Shown: positions 51,194 through 60,598, counted from the first letter of the stretch. The stretch: DNA of 64,000 nt from Peredibacter starrii (GCF_034259205.1 NZ_CP139487.1:1364001-1428000), one strand, 5' to 3'. Program-made: numbers and translations. Notes: a model not told the origin generated them from the letters alone.

Positions 51194-51559
51194 TTACTTT
51201 GAGCTATCTTTAAGGAGCTTTGCAACGACTTCGAGCATATTGTAGATATTAAAAGGTTTTTTAAAAAAGTAATTCCACTCAGGTTTACGAGCAGGATCTG
51301 GAGCGCCGCCAGCACTCATCAGTATATAGGGGGTAAGATGGTACTCAGGAAGTGTCCGAATTTGTTCTAATGTGTCGTATCCATTCTTAAACGGCATCAT
51401 GATATCACTAATGATTAGGTCTGGTTTTATCTCAGAAAGACGATCAAGGGCTTCCTGTCCATTCTGAGCAATCACTACCTCATAGCCTTCGTCAGAGAGA
51501 AGCATTTCTAGTGTGCTGGAAATATCATATTCGTCTTCTATTACGAGAATTTTCGCCAT
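51194..51559 (-). CDS. Receiver-only response regulator (KaiC operon)
   Basis: 121 residues with VIEDEYDIS, LIISDIMMPFKNG (phospho-acceptor), LMSAGG and FFKKPF. No output domain. It lies 57 bases upstream of KaiC-like copy 1 on the same strand, so that ATPase is flanked by two different receivers. It is diverged from the paired receivers at 49311 and 52035 (different tail region, KPFNIYNMLEVV). Confidence 0.85.
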   Translation of the reverse strand: MAKILVIEDEYDISSTLEMLLSDEGYEVVIAQNGQEALDRLSEIKPDLIISDIMMPFKNGYDTLEQIRTLPEYHLTPYILMSAGGAPDPARKPEWNYFFKKPFNIYNMLEVVAKLLKDSSK

Positions 51560-51638
51560 TGATTCCCAATTTTATTGTTTTTAAGGATTTTTACAGGCGA
51601 GAGGTAATTGATGTAAACTCGTAGAGGGTAGGGAATTT

Positions 51639-52008
51639 ATGCACAATATCCTTGTAGTGATGATGAATATGACATCAGTTCAACTATAGAAATGTCCTTG
51701 AAATAGAAGGCCATTCTGTCTATTTGGCAAGAAATGGTGTATAGGCTTTAAATCTTCTATCCACTATGAATAGACCAAATCTCATAATAATGGACATCAT
51801 GATGCCATTTATGGGTGGAGTGGAATGTTTGAAATTAATTCGTCAAAATGCAGATTTGAAGCAGACTCCTGTTATTCTAATGAGCGCTGGGATCAGGCCA
51901 ATGTCAGAGAGTGGAGATATGACTTACTTTATTAGTAAGCCTTTCAATTTATATAAGCTTCTAAATTTGATAAATAATATTCTTGATTCTTCCCATGACG
52001 GAAGATGA
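51639..52008 (+). pseudogene. Decayed receiver-domain gene
   Basis: Only the second half, from an ATG at 51766, is intact (NRPNLIIMDIMMPFMGGVEC to ISKPFNLYKLLNLI). Upstream the first half can be read from ATG 51639 as HNILVV, then in the next frame DDEYDISSTIEMSL, then in a third EIEGHSVYLARNGV followed by a stop and ALNLLST, so there are two frameshifts and one stop. Closest in pattern to the receiver at 51194. Lies on the other strand between two receiver genes. Confidence 0.75.
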
Positions 52009-52034
52009 AAAGATTTTTAGACCTTTAAAACTTT

Positions 52035-52406
52035 TTATTGATCGGCACCAGCGTGCTGGAATAATTTTTGGATTGCTTTGAGATAATCATCAATATTTGG
52101 AGGTTTTCTTAGAAATAGGTCCCATTGAACTTCTGCACCTAAGTGCTTTACTCCTGCACTGGATAAAATAATTTTCACATTATTGTCTTTGTACTCTTCT
52201 CGTATCTTTCTAATCATACCTAAACCATCTAGCACAGGCATCATCTGATCTGTGATAATGAGATTGGGCTTTATTTTTAGATATGCTTCAAGACCAAGCT
52301 TCCCATTATACGCTGTCGTTACAGTGTGCCCTTCCAGTCCAAGCAATTCCTTAACTAGTTCTGTGAGATCTTTTTCGTCGTCTACGACGAGAATGTTTAA
52401 ACTCAT
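52035..52406 (-). CDS. Receiver-only response regulator, paired with KaiC-like copy 2
   Basis: 123 residues with VVDDEKDLTE, LIITDQMMPVLDG (phospho-acceptor), ILSSAG and LRKPPN; the DLFLRKPPNI...LKAIQ block is the same as in the 49311 product. It overlaps the preceding KaiC-like gene by four bases. Together they repeat the 49311/49685 pair. Confidence 0.87.
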   Translation of the reverse strand: MSLNILVVDDEKDLTELVKELLGLEGHTVTTAYNGKLGLEAYLKIKPNLIITDQMMPVLDGLGMIRKIREEYKDNNVKIILSSAGVKHLGAEVQWDLFLRKPPNIDDYLKAIQKLFQHAGADQ

Positions 52407-53845
52407 AACGTTCTCGGATTCTTATGTTCCACAACTTCATCTGCGAAGAAAGAATTTTGGTTCACGTCGATACCCTGAGAAGAGATTGAAAACTCTCTTG
52501 AACTAGTATCATATGGACTTTCTCTTACCTTCAAAATTGCAATCAATCTATGAAGTTTGGAAAATACATTAACATATCTAAGAGAAATTATATTTTCTAT
52601 TAATGCAGAATGCTCACCTTGCTTAAGTGATAAATCGTTGTTGAAGGAGGTTTCTTCTGTCAAGAGAGAAGTTGCACCACTGTATCTCAAAAGAATGCTT
52701 AAAGCCGCTACATATTTCGAAAATCTTTCTGGATAAACCGAAGACATTTTGATGCCATCAATTCCATCAACAAAAACCCTTGAAGCACTATGTTTTGTAA
52801 TGAGATTCATTAGCGTTTCTGAAATCTCGTCGATTAAGTTTTCTGTTGGAGGACACCAAAACACTATCAATCTTTGGTTTTCCAGATAAGGAGTAAGATC
52901 TATGCCTATACTTGCAGCTTTTGTTACTAGTTGAGAGGGTTCTTCATAAAATCCAAAGAAGACACAAGTTTCTCCAAGCTTCAGACCTTCTTCGAGAAAT
53001 TTTAAACCAAAAAATGTTTTTCCTGATCCTGGAGGGCCAATCAAGGATGTGGTGGAGCCAGCTTTGATTCCTCCAATCAACATTTCATCAAGACACTTTA
53101 TTCCGAATTTAAGATTACTATGTGAATTTTTGAAGATGGATCTTCCCATTTTTCGCGATTCTGTTCGAGTAAATATTTTAATCCCGTCAGCAGAGATATT
53201 AAATACGTGATGGCCTTTATTCTGATCCAAGCCACGCATTTTATAAATTTGTATTTCGCGAATTGTCCTAAGACCGGTATCAATTAATTTCAATTCGATG
53301 ATGCCATCAACTAAAGCTTCTAAAGAAGTTGGGCTTAAGGATTTTGTTCCTTGGTTGAGGAGTAGTAGCGTACATCCAGTGGTACTGGCCAGGGCACTCA
53401 ATTCATGAACAAATCTTGCGGATTCCGTTTCTACAGAAGAAAAATAATCAACGATTTTGAAGCCATCAATAACAATGAACTTAAGGTTTTGGGCATGTAT
53501 AAGATCAACCAAGAATTTTCTTAACGCTGCTAATTTTCCCGCCTCAAGAATGTGATATGCACCATAATAAGATATATCAATTCCTACTTTTGATTTGTTG
53601 AAGTAATTCATCTCACCAATGTGGTCCAGCATTTTGCCATGCATTTCTGCGAGTAAAGTAATAAATGCGGCAGGGTCTTTCGGGGTGGCGAGATTAAAAA
53701 TGATTTGATTTCCGAGAATTGTTTTTCCTGAACCAGGAGGGCCATCTATCAAATAAATACTTCCTCGGATAAGTCCTCCACCTAGTATCTCGTCAAGACC
53801 ATGCACTTTAGTCTTTATTATCTTTTTTTTTAATTCATTAGGCAT
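52403..53845 (-). CDS. KaiC-like protein with two RecA domains, copy 2
   Basis: 480 residues, clearly homologous to copy 1 along its whole length, with GPPGSGKT in both domains, LLAEMHGKMLDHIGEMN in domain 1, FYEEP in domain 2 and VFVDGIDGIKM. Starts with KKKIIKTKVHGLDEILGGGL. Overlaps the receiver gene that follows. A PAS kinase lies 140 bases upstream on the same strand. Role as for copy 1. Confidence 0.82.
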   Translation of the reverse strand: MPNELKKKIIKTKVHGLDEILGGGLIRGSIYLIDGPPGSGKTILGNQIIFNLATPKDPAAFITLLAEMHGKMLDHIGEMNYFNKSKVGIDISYYGAYHILEAGKLAALRKFLVDLIHAQNLKFIVIDGFKIVDYFSSVETESARFVHELSALASTTGCTLLLLNQGTKSLSPTSLEALVDGIIELKLIDTGLRTIREIQIYKMRGLDQNKGHHVFNISADGIKIFTRTESRKMGRSIFKNSHSNLKFGIKCLDEMLIGGIKAGSTTSLIGPPGSGKTFFGLKFLEEGLKLGETCVFFGFYEEPSQLVTKAASIGIDLTPYLENQRLIVFWCPPTENLIDEISETLMNLITKHSASRVFVDGIDGIKMSSVYPERFSKYVAALSILLRYSGATSLLTEETSFNNDLSLKQGEHSALIENIISLRYVNVFSKLHRLIAILKVRESPYDTSSREFSISSQGIDVNQNSFFADEVVEHKNPRTL

Positions 53846-53984
53846 GGCAAATACTCCTACAAATATGCATGCAACATCATGGCCTTTTTTGTTGGCTTTA
53901 AATGATTAATATTTGGAAATTTATTTGGACATGTTTCTACGCGGCTGTGGCAGATAGGGATTTATCATAGAGTGAATCACTCTT

Positions 53985-55373
53985 TTATGGGGAAACATTG
54001 TGATCTTTGGAGTTTTTCATAGCGTAAATTGGAAGTTCTACAGTAAAAGTGGAGCCTTCATTTAGCTTACTATCAACATGAATCTTACCTCCATGTGCCT
54101 CTACAAATTGCTTCGTAATATAAAGTCCCAGACCCAGCCCACTTACTTCGTCTTGTGAGGCCACTCGCTCGAACTGGTCGAAGATTCTCTTATTGTCGAC
54201 CTCCGCGATTCCAATTCCTTCATCGCGAACAGTCAGAAGCCCTTTGTCGCCCAGCTTAGATATTCTAATATAAATGGGGTTCCCTTCTCCATATTTCATG
54301 GCGTTTGTAAGAAGGTTCGTAACTACCTGTTCAATGCGGTGGCTATCCCATTGGCCAACGACTCTTGCAGCTGTATCTAAATTGATATCAATTTCTGAGC
54401 TTTCGAGCAGCGGTCTAAATCTATTGACTACCTCGAGGACGACTGCTCCAAGATCTGTTTCTTCAATTGAAAGCTGAAATTTTCCCGTTGCGAGCCTCGA
54501 AACATCAAGCATATCATCTACCAGACGGATCAGACGATTCAAGTGTCGCTCATCATCATGTAAAAGGGCGGGAATGCGCTCTGGCGAGAATTCATCTAGA
54601 TTTCCCATTTCAAATTTGCGCTTTCTGAGTTGCACTTGAAGCCTAAGCGAGGAAAGTGGTGTTTTTAGTTCGTGGGAAGCGAGGGATAAAAATTCGTCAC
54701 GAGCTTTAATCGCATCCCTCAAATCCTTCTCCGTATTCTTGATTTCTATGATTTTCACCCGAAGTTTCTCATTCGCATCTTGCAATTCCTGAGAATGCCT
54801 AAGAATATCGAATTCCATCTGACTCGTCTTATGTTGGAGATCTTCTGTTAATTTATCTTTTTCCATCCCGAGTTGCTTTAAGCGAACATAATCAGTCACA
54901 TCTTCAACTTTATGTATGATGACATGAAGCCGGCCGTTAGAATCCTGCACAGGCGTATTTGCCGGACTCCAATAACGCTCTTCAAATCCTCCACCCTTAG
55001 AGGCAGGAAGGCGGATATCATATTTCTGGACTGCCATGGCGTCGGGGGCCTTGGTCTTGATAACTCTATTCAGAGATGCACGAAGATTATTTACCCCGGT
55101 TGCTTTCAAGTCCTCGGGATTGTCTGGGAATACTTCAAAAAGTCCACGTCCTACAATTTCTTCTCGCTTTGTCATGGTTGCTTCTGCATATGAGTTACTT
55201 ACCTCGACGATAGTAAAATTCTCGTCAGGTAAAAGAACCAAATACATTCCAGGAGCGGATACAAAAAGGGCGCGGTAATCGAGGTCGAATTCAGCCTTTT
55301 GATTTAACTGTGAATGAGATGATATATCGTTTCTGTTTTCGGGTTCTCCCATCTTCGCATTATGAGAGTTCAA
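53985..55373 (-). CDS. PAS histidine kinase of the island
   Basis: 462 residues with no membrane segment. A PAS domain ([20 protein letters not shown] to [11 protein letters not shown], residues about 30-165), a coiled-coil linker, HisKA (phospho-His in [10 protein letters not shown]) and HATPase (N box [12 protein letters not shown] boxes DEGIGIA and GLGLGLY). The kinase core resembles that of the chromosomal kinase at 15911. It is upstream of the KaiC-like copy 2/receiver pair on the same strand and is their likely phosphodonor. Confidence 0.85.
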   Translation of the reverse strand: MNSHNAKMGEPENRNDISSHSQLNQKAEFDLDYRALFVSAPGMYLVLLPDENFTIVEVSNSYAEATMTKREEIVGRGLFEVFPDNPEDLKATGVNNLRASLNRVIKTKAPDAMAVQKYDIRLPASKGGGFEERYWSPANTPVQDSNGRLHVIIHKVEDVTDYVRLKQLGMEKDKLTEDLQHKTSQMEFDILRHSQELQDANEKLRVKIIEIKNTEKDLRDAIKARDEFLSLASHELKTPLSSLRLQVQLRKRKFEMGNLDEFSPERIPALLHDDERHLNRLIRLVDDMLDVSRLATGKFQLSIEETDLGAVVLEVVNRFRPLLESSEIDINLDTAARVVGQWDSHRIEQVVTNLLTNAMKYGEGNPIYIRISKLGDKGLLTVRDEGIGIAEVDNKRIFDQFERVASQDEVSGLGLGLYITKQFVEAHGGKIHVDSKLNEGSTFTVELPIYAMKNSKDHNVSP

Positions 55374-55633
55374 AAAATGACTGTCAAATGTGGTGCCTCA
55401 ATGCAGAGAACTTAAGTGAGTCATGTCGATATTAATTCACGAAGTGAAGTACGTAGATTAATAAATTGTGAAATATTATGGATAAATAATGAAAAAGCTA
55501 ATGTGCGCAAAATCGTACTGTCTGTAGCTTCTTATGCATCTCATTTTGACTTCCCAGCCTGACCTTCCGAAAATGCATTTAACTCTTATGAGAAGATAAT
55601 AGTTACATTGAGCGAATAGAGGAAATATTTCAA

Positions 55634-56821
55634 ATGCCACAACTAGAAGAAGCAATGTATCGATCAATTTATGGGCAAATGCTTCTAGATAACCGCAAAA
55701 AATTGTTAGCTCTATTCATTCAGAAAGTGCGGCAAACAATGCCATCTGCAAAGACTCTCGATGATAGAACGCTTGAGAATAGTTTATTTGAATTTATAAC
55801 ATCTATTGCAAAAATTATTTCTTTGGAAGCAGACTTAGATAATTGGGATCTATTCAAGGAGAATGTTGAAGCATCACGTGAACATGGAAAGTCACGCGCT
55901 AAAATAGCTAGTTATACTCTGGATCAGGTCATCTCTGAATTTCGTTTACTTCGCTCCTTAATCTTTTCAGCTTTGGAGGAAGATGGAACTTTTCCAGCTA
56001 TTGAGAGAGATAAAATATTATTCGCTATCGATAACGGAATGACTCAAGCAGCTACAGAGTTTGCCTACGAAAGAGGCTTCAAAGATGCTCGGCTCTCTAA
56101 AGAAATATCTGCAAAGAACTTGGCCTTGGATGAAGCGAATTTTCTTAGGAATGAACGTAAACAAAGAGAGACATTTTTCTCCACCGTGACCCATGATATG
56201 CGAAATCCTCTCTCCATCATCAAGTCCAGCGCAGAAATGATAGTCAAACGACCGGATGATCTTCCAAGTGTTCTCAAATATGCAAATAAGATCATAAAAA
56301 ATATTGATAGATCTAATGTCATGATCAAAGACCTTCTAGATAGTAAGATGTTAAGAAGTGGTGGAAAACTTTCATTGCAGAAGGTGGAATGTGACCTTGG
56401 AAGCATAATCAAAGAGACATGTGAAGATCTATCAGAGGTATATGGACCTCGATTTAAAACTGAAAAGATCCCAACAGTAAAAGGTAGGTTTGATTGCAGC
56501 GGCTTGAAGAGAGCCCTGGAAAATCTCATGATAAATGCAATAAAATACGGGGCTCCAGATAAACCAATAAAAGTTTCCCTAAATCAAACTAAAACTGAAT
56601 TATGTATTCAGGTACATAATGAAGGCAATCCTATCCCATTAAAGGATCAAGCCTCTCTTTTCGAGTACTACCATAGATCGAATGTTCAAAATGGGTCTCA
56701 ACTGGGGTGGGGGATAGGTCTGACTTTAGTCAAAGGTATAGCCGAGGGCCATGATGGTAAAGTTGAAGTGAGAAGCTCAAAGGATGAAGGAACCACTTTC
56801 TTTATTATACTTCCCATTTAA
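55634..56821 (+). CDS. Soluble histidine kinase with RsbRD-like N-terminal domain
   Basis: 395 residues with no membrane helix. Residues about 15-150 look like an RsbRD_N globin-like sensor (DNRKKLLALFIQKVRQTM...VISEFRLLRSLIFSALEEDG), then HisKA with TVTHDMRNPL, N box ENLMINAIKYG and G box GWGIGLTLVKG. GAGGAAAT precedes the ATG. Divergent from the PAS kinase and last gene of the element before attR. May feed the receivers of the island. Confidence 0.83.
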   Translation: MPQLEEAMYRSIYGQMLLDNRKKLLALFIQKVRQTMPSAKTLDDRTLENSLFEFITSIAKIISLEADLDNWDLFKENVEASREHGKSRAKIASYTLDQVISEFRLLRSLIFSALEEDGTFPAIERDKILFAIDNGMTQAATEFAYERGFKDARLSKEISAKNLALDEANFLRNERKQRETFFSTVTHDMRNPLSIIKSSAEMIVKRPDDLPSVLKYANKIIKNIDRSNVMIKDLLDSKMLRSGGKLSLQKVECDLGSIIKETCEDLSEVYGPRFKTEKIPTVKGRFDCSGLKRALENLMINAIKYGAPDKPIKVSLNQTKTELCIQVHNEGNPIPLKDQASLFEYYHRSNVQNGSQLGWGIGLTLVKGIAEGHDGKVEVRSSKDEGTTFFIILPI

Positions 56822-57031
56822 ATTAGATCCTCATCTAAAAAGAATTAGCGGCTTATGTCTGGACTACGGAAATGAGTAGCATTAAAATCAAAGCATACTT
56901 GAGCTCATTTTTGAGCGTTTAGTAGGTCTTGTGACAATAAAAGTTTCGCGGAAATCACAAGATGATTTGAAATCCTACGGGCCGTGACTATTTTGGCTAC
57001 AAACGACTTATAAGTTTTTGTAATTAATCAG
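56822..57031. other. Element right end, non-coding
   Basis: Sequence between the last kinase and attR. It contains a TTGGCTAC motif near 56993 that matches the TGTGGCTAC repeats beside attL, a likely arm site. No gene or RNA recognised. Confidence 0.4.
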
Positions 57032-57048
57032 TCCCACCACCTCCACCA
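57032..57048. other. attR core
   Basis: Exact 17-base copy of the tmRNA 3' end (TCCCACCACCTCCACCA), followed 15 bases on by a strong terminator that was presumably the host's original tmRNA terminator. Confidence 0.8.
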
Positions 57049-57062
57049 GAAATCGAAAAAAT

Positions 57063-57093
57063 AGGGCCGGCAGAAATGCTGGCCCTTTTTTTT
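57063..57093 (+). terminator. Strong Rho-independent terminator after attR
   Basis: AGGGCCGGCA with TGCTGGCCCT closed by a GAAA tetraloop, then eight T. Its position 15 bases past the tmRNA-end copy fits the displaced terminator of the original tmRNA gene. Confidence 0.85.
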
Positions 57094-57108
57094 GATTTAA
57101 GAAGACGT

Positions 57109-57190
57109 GCCCATGATGGGCGAGGCTGGATTCGAAGAAGCCCAAGGGCGCCGGAGCATGGATGCGGAGGCGACACTCCCACCAAGCACA
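57109..57190. repeat. GC-rich dispersed element, copy near attR
   Basis: CATGATGGGCGAGGCTGG, GAAGAAGCCCAAGGGCGCC and GCGGAGGCGACACTCCCACC form a block much richer in G and C than its surroundings. Related pieces (GGATGCCCGA, GACATTCCCACCACC, GGAGGCG) occur near 60205 and at 62741-62855. No gene. Confidence 0.4.
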
Positions 57191-57192
57191 TT

Positions 57193-58119
57193 TCAGCGTC
57201 CAGGTGTGAATATTGATCCATGTCGACCAGGTCGATGTCCCACTATTTTATTGAAAGCGTAACTGAAGGCACTCTCAGATTCGTATCCGACAATCTGTGA
57301 GATCTCAGCAATCTTCTTTTCGCGCTTTTCGAGTAATTCGCATGCGATTTGCATTCGGTACCTCGTGAGATAATCCAGCGGCGAGAAGCCCACTTGGTTT
57401 TTAAACTTTAGAGCAAACCCAGATCGGGACATTCCTGCGAGCTTTGCGAGGCTTTCCAGGCTCCAATTCTTTCCGAAATCGGTATGCATGGATTCAATAA
57501 CCTTCATCAAATTCGCATCTTCGAGCGCAGTAATCCAATTCGACTCCTTTTTCTCTATTTGAAGGTACACACGGAAGATCTGTAGAAGCATGATCGGAGC
57601 AAGGTGATTTAGAATGACTGACCTACCGGGCCTTTGATTGAGGTACTCCGAATGAAAACGCTCAAGGCCCCATCGAAGAACCAAGGCTTGATCAAGATTT
57701 TCTGGGATATGAATGACGGGTGGAAGCTTTTCTAGAACGACTTTCGCAAAGGGTCCTTCGAATGTGAAAAGGGCACCCGTTAACAAAAAGTCCTCACCGC
57801 CGTTGAATGATGCAGTACCTTCGGAGTTCTTCGAAAGGACGGTTAAAGCGTTAACTTTTCTCTTGCTGCTTAAATCCCTTCCAATAGAAAAGGGTTTCCC
57901 TTGAGTCATAAGGAAACAGTCACCCGTTTTGAAATGATATTTCTGGCGACTTCCTACTATTGAGAGGGAGCATTCCCCTCGTAAGATGACGTTGAACTTT
58001 ATGCCTTCATATCCTGGAAATTCTATCACCGTGCGCCCTCCGGCTTCGAAGCCTCGGCTAACGGAAGTTTTGAGATGCACGTTTGTAAGCGTCGTCGAAA
58101 GTATATCGGTCTTATTCAT
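57193..58119 (-). CDS. AraC-family regulator
   Basis: 308 residues with an N-terminal cupin-like sensor (FKTGDCFLMTQGKPFSIG) and a C-terminal AraC double helix-turn-helix (WSLESLAKLAGMSRSGFALKFKNQVGFSPLDYLTRYRMQIA, and IAEISQIVGYESESAFSYAFNKIVGHRP). Divergent from the epimerase gene; two ACT-x-T-x-TAGCAT direct repeats 21 bp apart lie between them. It probably activates that operon. The end of the gene overlaps the GC-rich block. Confidence 0.87.
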   Translation of the reverse strand: MNKTDILSTTLTNVHLKTSVSRGFEAGGRTVIEFPGYEGIKFNVILRGECSLSIVGSRQKYHFKTGDCFLMTQGKPFSIGRDLSSKRKVNALTVLSKNSEGTASFNGGEDFLLTGALFTFEGPFAKVVLEKLPPVIHIPENLDQALVLRWGLERFHSEYLNQRPGRSVILNHLAPIMLLQIFRVYLQIEKKESNWITALEDANLMKVIESMHTDFGKNWSLESLAKLAGMSRSGFALKFKNQVGFSPLDYLTRYRMQIACELLEKREKKIAEISQIVGYESESAFSYAFNKIVGHRPGRHGSIFTPGR

Positions 58120-58123
58120 TTGG

Positions 58124-58156
58124 ACTATTTAGCATAACCATCGCACTTTGTAGCAT
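58124..58156. promoter_or_regulatory. AraC operator candidates
   Basis: ACTATTTAGCAT at 58124 and ACTTTGTAGCAT at 58145, direct repeats 21 bp apart (two helical turns), match the half-site layout of AraC-type activators, between the regulator and the epimerase gene. Confidence 0.5.
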
Positions 58157-58208
58157 TTAAAATCTCGTCCCCCTGCTTTAAGATAAGATTTTTTGAAGGA
58201 GAGATCTT

Positions 58209-59105
58209 ATGAAAATATTTGTTACTGGCGCTACGGGCTTTATTGGTTCTGCTGTCGTAAAAGAATTGATTCGCTCAGGACATGAGGTTCTAGGTTTAGC
58301 TCGCTCTGAGAAGTCTGCACTGTCCCTGCTTGAAGCCGGAGCAAAAGTACATCGCGGAGATCTAGGTGATTTGCAGAGCTTAGCGAGCGGAGCAGCTCTA
58401 TCTGATGGTGTGATTCACACGGCCTTCAATCACGACTTTTCTCAATATGTGGAAAATTGTGAGAGTGATCGAAGAGTAATCGAAGCGCTAGGATCTTCAC
58501 TCATAGGAACCAAAAAACCTATCGTCGTCACATCAGGGACTGTTGTTTTACAGAATGGTGTGATGGGACGGGAGAACGATTCCAGAATTGGAACTTCGAA
58601 AGATATTCCGCGTCTCGCTTCGGAAGAAGCTGCACTGACCCTTTCGGCGAAAGGGGTAAATGCTTCTATTGTTAGACTTTCTCCTAGTGTTCACGGTGAA
58701 GGTGATCATGGCTTTGTTCCAGCGCTTATTGCAATTGCACGTGAAAAAGGCTTTTCTGCCTACGTCGGAGGAGGAAAAAATCGATGGCCCACGGTCCACA
58801 GACTAGACGCTGCCAGGCTTTTCCGTCTGGCTTTAGAAAAGAGCGGTCACTGTCAGGTTTATCACGGGGTAGGCGAAGAAGGCATCGCAACGAAAAACAT
58901 TGCTTTAGCTATTGGGAGAGGATTGAACATCCCAGTGAAGTCAATTTCAGAAGAAGAGGCTTCGAGCCACTTTGGCTGGCTTGGTGATTTTATGCTGAAG
59001 GACGTGCCGACCTCCTCCGAACAAACTCGCAATCAACTTGGGTGGATGCCTCGAGAGGTGGGATTAATTGATGATTTAGATTCAGGGATATATTATAACA
59101 AATAA
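58209..59105 (+). CDS. NAD(P)-dependent epimerase/SDR family protein
   Basis: 298 residues with a Rossmann nucleotide site GATGFIGSAV (residues 7-16), GDLGDLQSL as the acidic second strand and HGEGDHGFVPALI in the substrate region. The Tyr-x3-Lys pair of classical SDRs is not clear, so it belongs with the extended, atypical type. GGAGAGATC precedes the ATG. Followed by RidA in the same operon. Confidence 0.82.
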   Translation: MKIFVTGATGFIGSAVVKELIRSGHEVLGLARSEKSALSLLEAGAKVHRGDLGDLQSLASGAALSDGVIHTAFNHDFSQYVENCESDRRVIEALGSSLIGTKKPIVVTSGTVVLQNGVMGRENDSRIGTSKDIPRLASEEAALTLSAKGVNASIVRLSPSVHGEGDHGFVPALIAIAREKGFSAYVGGGKNRWPTVHRLDAARLFRLALEKSGHCQVYHGVGEEGIATKNIALAIGRGLNIPVKSISEEEASSHFGWLGDFMLKDVPTSSEQTRNQLGWMPREVGLIDDLDSGIYYNK

Positions 59106-59117
59106 AAAGGAATCGAT

Positions 59118-59510
59118 ATGTTTAAACGTGAAGCTATTTTCCCTCGTGATCCGCATGCCCTCTATGAACAGCACGGTTATTCTCCTGCTGTAAAATCCGG
59201 CGACCTTCTTTTCGTATCTGGACAAGTTGGAGCAAGGAAAGATGGAACACCTGAGCCAGATATACAAAAACAAGTCCAATTGGCGTTCGATAATCTTAAT
59301 AGTGTTTTATCGGCTGCTGGTTGTAGTTTTGAGAATGTGGTTGATGTGACCATATTTATCGTTGATCCTGAGAAGAACTTCGAAAAAATCTTTCCAGTCT
59401 TTCAGAAAAACTGGGGAGAAAAGCCATTTCCGACGGTCACGGCCGTAGGGGTAACATGGTTGTCTGGGTTTTTGTTTGAGATTAAGGTCATCGCGCAGAT
59501 GAATCCTTGA
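59118..59510 (+). CDS. RidA-family protein
   Basis: 130 residues. YjgF/RidA marks: SPAVKSGDLLFVSGQVG, QVQLAFDNLNSVLSAAGCSFENVVDVTIF, and FPTVTAVGVTWL. RidA proteins deaminate reactive enamines or imines made by PLP enzymes. Here it follows the epimerase gene with an AAAGGAA site. An aminotransferase lies further right, a likely functional link. Confidence 0.87.
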   Translation: MFKREAIFPRDPHALYEQHGYSPAVKSGDLLFVSGQVGARKDGTPEPDIQKQVQLAFDNLNSVLSAAGCSFENVVDVTIFIVDPEKNFEKIFPVFQKNWGEKPFPTVTAVGVTWLSGFLFEIKVIAQMNP

Positions 59511-59525
59511 ACTCAGAAAGGTCCC

Positions 59526-60041
59526 ATGCCTAGATATGTAGCCTTCCTTCGGGGAGTCAGCCCGATGAATTGCAAGATGCCGGACCTCAAGAGGTGTCTT
59601 GAGGATGCCGGATTCACGAATGTGAAAACGGTGATTGCCAGTGGGAATGTTGTGTTTGATTCAAGGAAGACAGCAGAGTCATCACTCGAAAGAAAAGTGG
59701 AGGCGGCCATCAAAAAAGGACTTGGTCGCGAATTTCTCACCTGTGTCCGATCTGTGGATTATCTTCAGAAGATGCTTGATATGAATCCCTACTCCGATTT
59801 CAAACTTAAGGTCGGATCTAAGCGTGTAGTTACTTTCCGGCGTGACAACACATCAGTTGATCTCAAGCTACCATTCGAGCTTGATAATGCTCGCATGCTC
59901 CGTCTTGTGGGCCAAGAGCTCTTCAGTGTTTATGTACCTTCTCCAAAGAGTCCTGCATTCATGCAATTGATTGAGAAGTCGTTGGGCAAAAACGTCACGA
60001 CTCGCACTTGGGAGACGGTCCAAAAAGTCGTGCGTGCTTAA
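59526..60041 (+). CDS. DUF1697 protein
   Basis: 171 residues with the family start (RYVAFLRGVSPMNCKMPDLKRCLEDAGF) and TVIASGNVVFDS. DUF1697 proteins are small, widespread and without a known function. It follows RidA by 15 bases in the same direction. AAAGGTCCC before the ATG. Confidence 0.85.
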   Translation: MPRYVAFLRGVSPMNCKMPDLKRCLEDAGFTNVKTVIASGNVVFDSRKTAESSLERKVEAAIKKGLGREFLTCVRSVDYLQKMLDMNPYSDFKLKVGSKRVVTFRRDNTSVDLKLPFELDNARMLRLVGQELFSVYVPSPKSPAFMQLIEKSLGKNVTTRTWETVQKVVRA

Positions 60042-60048
60042 GTAGACC

Positions 60049-60215
60049 TTACGGAATCAAAACAGTTAATTCGTTGATATCTTCGTAGAGAGTGTCCGGT
60101 TCAGCGCCTAAAGCTTTTTTCCACTTTCCATTGAATCATTCAATCTCAAGAATCGTGTCTATCTTGGGATCAAAATGAACAGTAAACAAAGGCGGGATGC
60201 CCGAAGACATTCCCA
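60049..60215 (-). pseudogene. C-terminal remnant of a protein with one stop codon
   Basis: On the bottom strand a frame reads PPLFTVHFDPKIDTILEIE, then TGA, then FNGKWKKALGAEPDTLYEDI and ends NELTVLIP plus TAA (60049). The coding look, with an in-frame stop, suggests the end of a broken gene whose start is lost. No family recognised. Its beginning merges with a piece of the GC-rich element. Confidence 0.4.
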
Positions 60216-60238
60216 CCACCTTTTAAATTTTACCGAAG

Positions 60239-60598
60239 TTAATTGATTGGCATAAGCTTCGTGAGTCTCTCATCTCTTAAATAAAGCCCAAGCCAAGCAA
60301 AGATTGGAAGAAGAGTTTGCAACACGACTGGCTCTCCAATTCTTAAATGAGTAAAAATTGCTCCGCCCATATAGCCAGTAATTAAAACCGCACCAATATA
60401 AGCTGTTTTAGGAATCACATACAGGATAGTTGATAACAATTGAAGAATGAGTAAAGTCGGGACGAGAGTTTCAGGAACTCCGGCATTAATCATATTTTTA
60501 ATATAATCGGCATTCTTAGTTAGTTTCATTGAAGCACTGAAAAGCAAAATCAAAACAGGCAAAGCCGAAATTACACGTCCAATCCAAATTTTTTTCAT
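60239..60598 (-). CDS. DoxX-like small membrane protein
   Basis: 119 residues with four membrane helices (WIGRVISALPVLILLFSA, TLLILQLLSTILYVIP, AYIGAVLITGYMGGAI, VLQTLLPIFAWLGLYL), the size and pattern of DoxX-like family proteins. AAAGGAAC before the ATG. Divergent from the HxlR gene, which probably controls it; both promoters have a GTATACT box (60612, 60688). Confidence 0.8.
   Translation of the reverse strand: MKKIWIGRVISALPVLILLFSASMKLTKNADYIKNMINAGVPETLVPTLLILQLLSTILYVIPKTAYIGAVLITGYMGGAIFTHLRIGEPVVLQTLLPIFAWLGLYLRDERLTKLMPIN

Larger units (their letters stand above)
41715..57048. mobile_element. Integrative element in tmRNA, 15.3 kb
   Basis: Bounded by 17-bp direct repeats of the tmRNA 3' end. 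Content in order: XRE regulator, integrase-coupling-protein chimera, Replic_Relax protein, 128-bp inverted repeat, small helical protein, SSB, excisionase-like HTH, tyrosine integrase, HEPN-like protein, AbiEi/AbiEii, two [KaiC-like ATPase + receiver] pairs, further receiver, receiver pseudogene and two histidine kinases. Most transfer genes are missing, so it is likely a degenerate mobilizable element. Cargo is on the right half. Confidence 0.8.
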
